Assembly (NCBI GenBank): GCA_023375675.1
Contig: JALQBC010000018.1
Coordinates: 434,001 to 498,000, forward strand
Reading direction: 5' to 3'
Length of the DNA stretch: 64,000 nucleotides
From: Cytospora piceicola
Taxonomy: Eukaryota; Ascomycota; Sordariomycetes; Diaporthales; Cytosporaceae
A program made the translations under genes and the position numbers. Below the pieces are notes generated by a model. The model saw nothing but the letters and a program-made list of their open reading frames with translations. It was not told where the DNA came from and ran no database searches. Below are positions 1 to 8,036 of the stretch, in pieces (within the stretch, counting starts at the first letter, position 1; the number at the start of each line of letters is the position of its first letter).

Positions 1-37
1 TTACATATGAATAGGAACTAACATTGGATATACGCAG

Positions 38-427
38 TTGATCAGTCTTATCAGTGATAACGACTACCATTTCTTCGAGCCAGAATTCCCTTTCGCTGAA
101 CACCGCTACGAGTATTTGATGAATATTTTGATGAGGCAGTGTAAAGTCTTCGGAAAGTTCCCAACCTGGTATAAGAAGAATGCCAATGAGCGACAGGCCA
201 ACATCATGACAACGGCCATGTGTTCAGCTCAGGTGAGGGAGGATCCTTTCTGCAAGGGTTCTACACACACGCATCTGCCTTGGCGCAATCACCCCTATGA
301 ACAAAAGGCGGATTTGAAGGTATGCCGCCAGGACAGAGACTTCATTTGTAAGATCATGATATTAGACCCAAGAGACAGGCCAAGCGCAGCCCAACTACTT
401 GAAGACGAGTGGTTCTCAAGCCACTAA
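38..427 (+). CDS. Protein kinase, C-terminal exon (5' part outside window)
   Basis: This looks like the last exon of a serine/threonine protein kinase gene. The final 30 residues match kinase subdomain XI as seen in fungal kinases: DRDFICKIMILDPRDRP followed by SAAQLLEDEWF, with the conserved Arg of the DPRDRP box. Bases 1-37 read as the tail of an intron, with a GAACTAAC branch-point-like motif near 17-22 and an acceptor CAG at 35-37, so the exon should open at base 38 without its own start codon. The catalytic loop, the DFG motif and the ATP site would lie upstream of the window. The middle (about residues 65-95) is atypical and may contain an unrecognised intron. The stop codon is at 425-427. 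I am fairly sure of the kinase family, but not of the subfamily or of the exact exon structure. Confidence 0.55.
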   Translation: MISLISDNDYHFFEPEFPFAEHRYEYLMNILMRQCKVFGKFPTWYKKNANERQANIMTTAMCSAQVREDPFCKGSTHTHLPWRNHPYEQKADLKVCRQDRDFICKIMILDPRDRPSAAQLLEDEWFSSH

Positions 428-658
428 TGTCTCAATGCCTTCCAGGGCTTTCAAGTAGCTGAAACAAAACTCAGAAAACAATATGGCCGAGCCGTTGCTC
501 TGTGCTCTACAAATGCAAATGCAAATGCAATACATGCCCGTCCCATCCATAGCATGCCATCCCTCTTTACGCCGGTGCAAATTGTAGTGTAATGACTGTT
601 TGGGGGAAATCTGGGTTCCTGTTTCTGCTATCCCTCGTACTTTGTCAGTATTGTCATT

Positions 659-805
659 ATATGGGTATATGGGTAGATGGGTAGGTGGGTAGATGGGTAG
701 ATGGGTAGATGGGTAGATGGGTAGATGGGTAGATGGGTAGATGGGTAGATGGGTAGATGGGTAGATGGGTAGATGGGTAGATGGGTAGATGGGTAGATGG
801 GTAGA
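659..805. repeat. 8-bp minisatellite (ATGGGTAG)n
   Basis: About 18 tandem copies of the octamer ATGGGTAG run nearly without interruption, with slightly diverged units at the left end (a GTATAT and a GTAGGT variant). On the minus strand the array encodes a meaningless repeated peptide. It lies inside one copy of a duplicated flanking sequence whose second copy (about 956-1030) has no array, so the expansion appears local and recent. Confidence 0.9.
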
Positions 806-866
806 TTGTATATTGGGCTAAGACAAACCTTTCGCACACGTCGAGCCGTTACTTTACGCTCGGGAA

Positions 867-1392
867 ATGCACGGTTCTCTTATCTTCGTCTTCAAGGGTG
901 CATACGACAGTGTAATGCTTTCTCGGATCCCCTGGGCTCGAATGTTCGTACTCCCTTCGTACTTTGTCGGTATCGTCATCCTGGTTATAGGTGTGTATAC
1001 TGGGGCTAGAACAAACCGCTGGCACATCTTGACCGTTCCCTTTGGAATCAAATGCTTGCTGGCTTTGATGGCTTTCAGGAGACCAGGTCCTTGGGCCCGA
1101 GCTAAGTACCTGGGGCGACTGAAGGAGGTTGTCAAGTATGCCACTGACACAAGAACTGTTGTGTTATCCTTGATGAATCTACCAATGTCAAGTTCCTCTT
1201 TGATTATGTGAGGTTCCGCAGACATGGCCCTCATGAAGCCAGGTGTATGGGCTAGAGCAATGATGTTGGGGCGCATAAAGATGAATGTCCTGGTTTCCGA
1301 CGAAACATTGGCTCTCATGCCGCCCTTCAGGAGCACACCAACGGCAAACATGCTGAAGCAATTACCAGGAAACTTTGAGGAGAGTTGTCTCG
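867..1392 (+). pseudogene. Possible degenerate coding relic with internal repeats
   Basis: In one plus-strand frame, interrupted by a TGA at 1209-1211, three related peptide segments recur: one with IPWAR (about 927), one with RPGPWARAKYLGRLK (about 1077) and one with KPGVWARAMMLGRIK (about 1236). The last continues into a plausible hydrophilic tail ending at a TAA near 1400. Repetition of the same peptide in the same frame suggests decayed coding DNA with internal duplication. I do not recognise the family, and no start codon, introns or promoter can be defined. It could also be a non-coding duplicated repeat. Confidence 0.2.
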
Positions 1393-1600
1393 AGGATTGG
1401 TAATGGGATATGAATCCGAGCTGGATAACATGATGTATCGAACATCAACACCAGACAACAGTCCGGAGATTCCATGATTGTGTCAAGAGATCAATAGACC
1501 AGTTCTCCCTTGTAAATCCTTCTTCCATCTTCCCTATTTCCTTACATGCGAGGTTGGCAAGATGTGATAAAGGAAGGCTGTATCACTTCTGCAGGGACGA

Positions 1601-1700
1601 CCTGGGCAGTTTCCTTGCAAGCTAGTGTAAGTATTCAACCCGATAAACATTATAAAGGAGCAAGCATGGACATAGTGCTTGTTCAAAGGAAACTGCCTGG
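1601..1700. repeat. Imperfect inverted repeat, 20-25 bp arms
   Basis: The left arm (1601-1625, core GGCAGTTTCCTT then GCAAGC) pairs with the right arm (about 1675-1700, core GCTTG then AAGGAAACTGCC) around a loop of about 50 bases. A second small hairpin (GCAAGCA / TGCTTGT) lies within it. It could be the remnant of a small inverted-repeat element or a foldback transcript. There is no target-site duplication that I can define. Confidence 0.5.
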
Positions 1701-3343
1701 CGTTACCAGAGCCTGTGACAGTTTGAGTATTGTTTCCAACAATCATGTTGAGCAATCTCGTCCAGCCAACAAAGGGCGTAGAAATCCATCCATTGCAGAA
1801 CCTACACATGCATTCAAACATGCTTTGTTATGCGGATGGAACAAACCTGAGTTTTACGTTTGAACGACCAGTTCCGTTTTAGCAAGAGCGTCACCGGACC
1901 ACGGAAGGCGAGGGTGAAGGCGATCAGATTCGTGATGCCCTCACTTCTTGTATGGAGTTCTAAACTGATAGCCTATAGTCGATTATATACCGGTCCATTT
2001 CCACCACCGTGGTTGAATTAGTTCAGTGTGATATCCTATTCCAACCGTTTGAATCACAAAACATTTCAACCCAGATTTGCACCACTAGCTGGAGCAATAT
2101 AAGCTTATTATTGACCATATATGAACCAGGTACATTCAAGGAAGAGGCAGTCATGTAATAGTATATAAGCCAATATCTTAGTAGTCCCAGTTTCAATCTA
2201 AGTTGAGGTGTTAGATACATATAATCCCGGATCTCATGTTGGCTATATGCCTTGCTGATGCCCAGATATATGCCATATATATATGCTTGGTTGGCTACTT
2301 CAAATAGCCAATGAGGATGTGTAGATAGTTCCAAGTCTCCTATTGCAACTTCATCCCACCCTCAAAGGGCCATAAAAACCCATCTATCGACGAAATAGCA
2401 GACAGAGCCCTAGGTTGTCTTGATTACCCACTACCACCCCTCTCCTAATGAGACAGAGATTAATCACATGTGCAACTTCGGTTTAAGAAGGCTGTTGGGC
2501 ATATCTTCGCCGAAGCTATTGAGAAGAGTCTTAGTGTGTTCCCACCTAGCTAATCATTACTACCTATTTCCTACAATTGAGATCGAACCCAGAGCCCTGG
2601 ACTGTATTTGCAGTTGCAAAGGCCTGGATCCTGTCGACATTCTGGAGAGTTTCTGCCACTCCACATAGCCAAACTCGACGTCAGGTACGATTGAATCCTA
2701 CCCAGGTACGTACAGCTTCAGTGCACATGCCATTATCGATTTCCACTCGTCACCTTTAGCCCGTACATGAAAGCTAACGTTACCTGTCGAATTTCCAATT
2801 TTAGCACCGAATCCATCACCTGGGCACAGTCGATTTCGCCTATTCCCAGCGTCCCCGCCTCTTTCCGTTCGCAACGTGGGCAGCCCAACAATCAATACAC
2901 TGAACACGACACCTACGCGACATGTTCGGCTCTAATACTGCCCAATCTCGTCAAATCCAAGGAAAGCGCTAACTATGAACTTAGTCCTGGGTCCCCTCTC
3001 GTACTGGAATTCGAAACTCATAATCGACATCGGCCGCGCAGACAGCTTTGGCCCTGCGAGTACCTTTCTCCATTGGGCACCTTCTTCTGTGGCGTAGCCC
3101 GCTCTAGTTTGCGTCCATCGGACGTCTACCTTTCAAGGTTCTCAACCGTGGATTCTCACTCGACTATCAGCCTCGTTGAACTCTTTATTCTCCATACTAA
3201 TCTCAATCGCACGCTGATATTATGGCGACGCATCAACCCTTGCTTGCCACAATACACGCGCAAAGTCCCTCTCTCCCGCTCCACACATCTCATCGACAAC
3301 TCGAATCAGACAAGTCCGTGTCCCAAGCGACACGATCAACAAG

Positions 3344-4876
3344 ATGGCACACATCCAAAAGTTCCCAGCCGAAATGCTGGCCAAGATCCTCACTGAACAT
3401 GGCCTCCAGCTCCAAGACCTAGCACAGGCTGCTCGAGTTTGTAAGGCCTTCACGGGTGAGGCTACCCGTGCTACTTACCTTTACAACATCGAACATCAGC
3501 GCTCCTCCGTTGTCATCATGGCCGCTCAGCAAGGCCGCATTGATTGGATGCGGAAAGCGCTAGTCATGGGCGCCGATGTCAACGCCGTCGGTCCTGGACA
3601 TGGAGAGATATTTGAAGACCTGAAAGACCACTGGGATACAGAGACATACCCAGCCGACGGAAAATATGGAACCCCGCTTCACTACGCAGCTCTCCGAGGC
3701 GACAATGATATGGTGGCTCTGCTGCTTGAGTCGGGTGCAGATTTGAATGCAGCATCATTTCAACTTTGTCACTGTACATTCCAGGCTGGTGTGGGCAAGC
3801 CTCCTGATGACTATTCATCACGATGGCTCCCCCTACACCACGCTGTGTGTCGAGGACACATTTTGACGGCAAATCTTCTATTGGATCATGGAGCTCCGTT
3901 GCAGATGGATTATGCAGTCTCACCTGATGAGAAATGCCAGTCTCTTATTCACGTGGCTGCTACCCATGGCCTCGTTACGCTGGTTCAACGGGCTATAGCC
4001 ATGGGTACTAGCGCGTCTAAGACTACCTGGGATGGTACTACACCCCTCCACTGTACTTCATTGTCCTGGAACTCCGAGGTCGTGATCCAATGCCTACTGT
4101 CAGCCGGTGCTAAGCTGGACGCTAAAGATTATCTTCACAAAGACCCTCTACTTCGCGCATGCGCGGCTGGCAACTTCTCAACCGCCCTGTTTCTGCTCAA
4201 AGCCGAGGCCAAGATACACCCACGGACCCGGACGGACCAGACGGGGATGCGGAGGCTTCTCGTTGAGGCTGCTCTTGGCGGTTCCAATCCGATCCCCTTC
4301 GAAGACCTATCTGGACCACTCGATGACCGGGACAAGGAGCAAGTCGAACTTTTACGCACCCTGATTCAGGACTCTGGCAAGACTTACAATTGTCACGCGG
4401 CGTACGGGAGGTCGTTGCCTGGTGATGAACACCCGGAGCCAGGCAACGATGCGTTGATTTCCGCGGCCTGTTGCAGGAGGCGTGTTGTTCCTGGAGTGGT
4501 CAGGCTGCTCCTTAACAAAGGTAGCAACCCCAATCATCATAACAGGGCGGGTGTAGTACCCCTGCAACTGATTCTGGACAATGCGAGGCCTTCAGGAGAG
4601 TGGATCCTGTACGACTGTGCCAACAACTACCGACAGGCTATCTACACGTTGCTGGAGCATGGGGCGCGAGTCCACCATCTGCATTTGGAATTCCTCCAGA
4701 TGATGCGGCTGTGGGTCAAAGAAAAATATGTGGAAAGAACCGATCGAAATCTCTTTAGACGCCTTCTGAAGCAGTGGTATGAGGAGATGGCTGCCGAGGA
4801 TGAGACCTCAGCAGACGAATCCGCAGAGGATAACGCCGCAGAGGACGATGATGCAGAGGATGATGCTGGTGGATAG
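3344..4876 (+). CDS. F-box-like/ankyrin-repeat protein
   Basis: A single-exon gene for a 510-residue protein. Residues 5-45 resemble an F-box (FPAEMLAKIL, then a Leu/Val-rich helix and VCKAF), the module that docks to Skp1 in SCF ubiquitin ligases. Ankyrin repeats follow at roughly 53-82, 108-137, 161-190, 200-227, 231-260 and 266-295, with the usual TPLH and LLL..GA.. signatures; further weak repeats lie at about 370-460. The last 30 residues are an acidic Glu/Asp/Ala tail. The start ATG at 3344 has a good context (AAGATGGC), and no upstream in-frame ATG fits the F-box better. Such proteins are common and fast-evolving in mould genomes; the likely role is substrate adaptor for ubiquitination, with the target unknown. 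The fold is confident, the F-box assignment moderate. Confidence 0.85.
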   Translation: MAHIQKFPAEMLAKILTEHGLQLQDLAQAARVCKAFTGEATRATYLYNIEHQRSSVVIMAAQQGRIDWMRKALVMGADVNAVGPGHGEIFEDLKDHWDTETYPADGKYGTPLHYAALRGDNDMVALLLESGADLNAASFQLCHCTFQAGVGKPPDDYSSRWLPLHHAVCRGHILTANLLLDHGAPLQMDYAVSPDEKCQSLIHVAATHGLVTLVQRAIAMGTSASKTTWDGTTPLHCTSLSWNSEVVIQCLLSAGAKLDAKDYLHKDPLLRACAAGNFSTALFLLKAEAKIHPRTRTDQTGMRRLLVEAALGGSNPIPFEDLSGPLDDRDKEQVELLRTLIQDSGKTYNCHAAYGRSLPGDEHPEPGNDALISAACCRRRVVPGVVRLLLNKGSNPNHHNRAGVVPLQLILDNARPSGEWILYDCANNYRQAIYTLLEHGARVHHLHLEFLQMMRLWVKEKYVERTDRNLFRRLLKQWYEEMAAEDETSADESAEDNAAEDDDAEDDAGG

Positions 4877-6593
4877 TGATTGGTACAAATGGTCTCCGAG
4901 GGCCTCTTACGATTCCGCAACATCAAAGACCTGCCACTGTTTACGATTCTTGGTCTAAGTTCAAAGCCACAGCTCATATGCAAACCAGCACAACCAGCAA
5001 ATCTTCGACAGCTTCTGCATTGCTCACACACTCCCGCTATGACCTAAGGAGTTGACCTTAGTAGTCGAATTAGATGTTTTGGGATTTCTTTGGCGCTAAA
5101 CTGCACATCAACAATCTGGGTCTCGCAAGAACGATGTCAGGACTTCTGGCGTGCTCCGGTCCCCGAGGACTTACGGACTAGTTCTCTTCTGTTTACAAGT
5201 ATTTATTTACTACAATACAACTCTTTTTGGTAACAGCCAGGGGAAACCACACTCACTGATGAGTGCTCTGCAACGATGACAGTGCAAGCACCCATATGCG
5301 GACGAAACGGGCACATTATTTCAAAGAGCCCAGTGACAATACCGGAATGTAGCAAGTACAAACTTTGACACTGTTGGCCAGGTATTTATCTCCAATGGTG
5401 TCTTATGTAGATCTTCTCACCACAACTGTATTGCCTTCTTCTTTTTTGTATGTAGACCGCCTGGCGTATATGTTTCATTTGCTCAACTGCTGATAGTCGG
5501 GCCGAGGCATTCTAGTAAACTAGCGGTAATTATTGCATCATGTATACAGGCTCTCTTAACTTCAACTCGTGATACTCGACTTTACTACCACCTCTGTGCT
5601 GAGCCAGATTCAGTTTATCAATGACAGTGGCTTCCAAGGTTAGGACTCGAGAGGTAAAACATGAAACTTAACGTGAGCTATTAGCAGCAAGCATACTTAT
5701 CTATTTTGTAGGGCTTCTTAATGTTGCTATAACATAGGGGTAACTACTGGGCATAATGCTCTCTACTGATAGCGAATTCCTATCCTCTCCCTACACCATT
5801 TACCTTGCATCTTGGCTGTAATACTTGCCCGTCGAGGCATACAATTCAGCAGGCTGGCATACTACAATTATACAATGGAAGACGAAGGTATGATTCTAGC
5901 GGAGGGAGAGGAATCATGGGTGACCATCTTCCAGGCCTAGTTGGACAGTTTGAAAGAAATAGCTTGCCCAGTGGCGGTGAAGCGGACACATACAAGCTAC
6001 AATTACATAGTGTCGTCCTCTACTACAAGTGCTATGGTAATTTACCTTGAGAGTTGCTAAAACAAAGGAATTTCAAGCCACAATGGCGTCATTTGATCCT
6101 TGGTGCTGGTGCGGACCCGAACGTCTGGGTGGGCTGGTGTGTCTGCAGTGAGGCTAAACTCGAAAGAGAGCTGATCGCGGCTATATGAGATTCATCACTT
6201 CTGGTCTCTGGTCGCTCGGCAGTCGGTAGCATCTGGGCTTCTAAAACCATGGGCTTATGAATGATTCTGTAGGGGCGATGCCGAAACCAGGAACTTTCCC
6301 GAGACGAGCTTTCTTCAACCAAGGATGTCTCTGATCAATAGTTACACTACCTGCAAGAAAAGCTTGGGCAAGCCACTCCCGATGGCAACGGGCAGCGATA
6401 ACAAGGTGGATCCGATCTTCGATTCTGGACCTCCGGCGTGGTGGATCCTGGCCCCTGACTTTTTGCCCGAGGTTTTTTTTTTCTTCAACATATTTTCCAA
6501 CCCCGAGACGTCGCCGCGGTATCATTTTCGTTTCGATACATGGTGAACTTCTTCAAACTTCTCCTCACCACCGGACTGTGATATTCAATTTCA
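4877..6593. other. Intergenic region, no gene seen
   Basis: This is 1.7 kb without a supported gene. Base composition is moderate, open frames are short and lack recognisable motifs. The last 150 bases contain a T-rich run (about 6473-6484) and probably the promoter and leader of the DUF1275 gene. Confidence 0.5.
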
Positions 6594-7587
6594 ATGGCGA
6601 CGACAGGTCCAGTATCGACACAATCGCCCTCTGGCACGCCGGGGGTGTTGAGCGCTAGAGCCTCGTCTGACTCGTCAACGATGCCTCAGGAAACAAAACC
6701 CGCCCCCAAGGAGGGCTTCATGTCGAAACTCCGCCATGATATCGACCCCTCTCATTCCGATCTGCCGGTCCTGCTGTGTTCTTTCGTCTCGGGCCTCTGC
6801 GACAGCGTGGCCTTCAACGCCAGCAATGTCTTTGTGAGCATGCAAACGGGTAAGTTTGTTTCTCATATATGTTCCCGATCAGTGGGGCTCCCACTCATCT
6901 TCACTCCCACCGAGTCATACATGAATACTGACATACCTTTCAGGCAATACTATCTTCCTGGCCCTCGGCACCGCCCACCTCCCGTACGGCTCTTCCACCT
7001 TGTGGCTCAAGGCCCTCATCTCCATCGGCGCCTTCTGGGCGGGCTGCTTCTTCTTCAGCCAGACGCGCCGGATCCAGCCCAAGTGCAAATCCACCCTCGC
7101 GCTCTCCTTCTTCATCCAGTCCGTCATGATCTTCATCTCCGCCGCCCTGGCGCAGAGCGCCACCGCGCCCGCGTTCGGCATGACGCACCTGGGCGGCGCC
7201 GCCGCCAACACGGTGCTCAAGAGCTACGAGGAGGACCACATGACCTTTGCGCCCGTGGCCTTCCTGGCCTTCCAGTTCGGCGGCCAGATCGTCACCAGCC
7301 GCGTCCTGGGCTTCAACGAGGTGCCCACCAACGTGCTGACGTCGCTGTACTGCGACCTGCTCTCCGACCCGCAGATCCTCGCGCCCTTCGGAAAGAACGT
7401 GAAGCGGAACAGGCGCGTGTCCGCCATCATCCTGATGTTGGCGGGCGGCATCCTGGGCGCCTGGCTGCAGCGGTCGAGGGTGGGCATGCCCCCCGCGTTG
7501 TGGATCGCCGGGGGCATCAAGATGGCTATCGCTGTGGCGTGGTTGACTTGGAAGGGAAAGCCAGTGTTGAACGATGAGAAGGTTTAA
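6594..7587 (+). CDS. DUF1275 (YoaK-like) multi-pass membrane protein
   Basis: Two exons, 6594-6849 and 6944-7587, are joined across a 94-bp intron (GTAAGT donor, CAG acceptor) and give 299 residues. After a Ser/Thr/Pro-rich cytosolic N-terminus of about 45 residues come around six hydrophobic segments. The first contains CSFVSGLCDSVAF, and the segment SMQTGNTIFLALG spans the splice junction; this G-N-T-containing motif is characteristic of the DUF1275 family. A later conserved stretch reads LAFQFGGQIVTSRVLG. Splicing is well supported because it rebuilds that motif and keeps frame. Family members are integral membrane proteins in bacteria and fungi; their transported substrate, if any, is not established. 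Internal Arg/Lys loops and a basic C-terminal end suggest a cytosolic tail. Confidence 0.88.
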
Positions 7588-8036
7588 AGGAGACGGGTAT
7601 TACGGAACCCTTGGAATAGAGCACCTGTGGTGATGGGCTCGTCATAATTTTTATATATGGGTGGATCACTTCTCCCGTCCCCCTTGATATTAATTCACAC
7701 TACGTAGACGATAGAGTGATACCCTTGACTTTGATATTATATAGACTAGACTTCTAAAACGTGTATACTATACATAGACTGCAACTTAATAAACAATGTC
7801 AGTCCTTATCCCCACAGTGCTGTCCTAAAACATGTGGTCGTCAATTAATCCGCTGGGTCAGTCTTATCTACCACGATTTTGTCTTGTCCACTACAATGTT
7901 GTCCTGTCTACCACGATTTTGTCCTGTCCAGGCCGCCTGCCCTTAGCCAGGGCTCGTATCTAACCACAAAAAAAGACATTAGTGCCACTGTCTAGAACTC
8001 AATCCTGGAAGGGGAAAACCCTTCGAAGCAACTTAC
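7588..8036. other. Intergenic region with short tandem repeat
   Basis: 450 bp between the convergent ends of the DUF1275 gene and the PNGase-like gene. It is AT-rich near 7640-7760, and it contains a three-copy 20-21 bp tandem repeat at 7868-7929. No gene is seen. Confidence 0.6.
7868..7929. repeat. Three-copy ~21 bp tandem repeat
   Basis: The unit is CTACCACGATTTTGTCCTGT or close to it, occurring three times head to tail with a few substitutions; the middle copy is most diverged. It lies in the 3' flank of two convergent genes. Confidence 0.75.

Larger units (their letters stand above)
428..3343. other. Repeat-rich intergenic region
   Basis: This 2.9 kb stretch has no convincing gene. It holds an 8-bp minisatellite (659-805), a diverged duplication of the sequence flanking that satellite (about 636-840 against 956-1030), a possibly degenerate coding segment (867-1392), an inverted repeat (1601-1700) and an AT-rich patch (about 2020-2330). 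The last 500 bases before 3344 are C/T-rich and probably contain the promoter and leader of the F-box/ankyrin gene. Confidence 0.6.

Noticed and set aside
628..839. Repeated THLPIYPS peptide on the minus strand
   Set aside because: Produced only by the 8-bp satellite; not a gene.
2570..2620. GGTTCGATCTC B-box-like word on the minus strand
   Set aside because: No matching stems or A-box, so it is not a tRNA gene.
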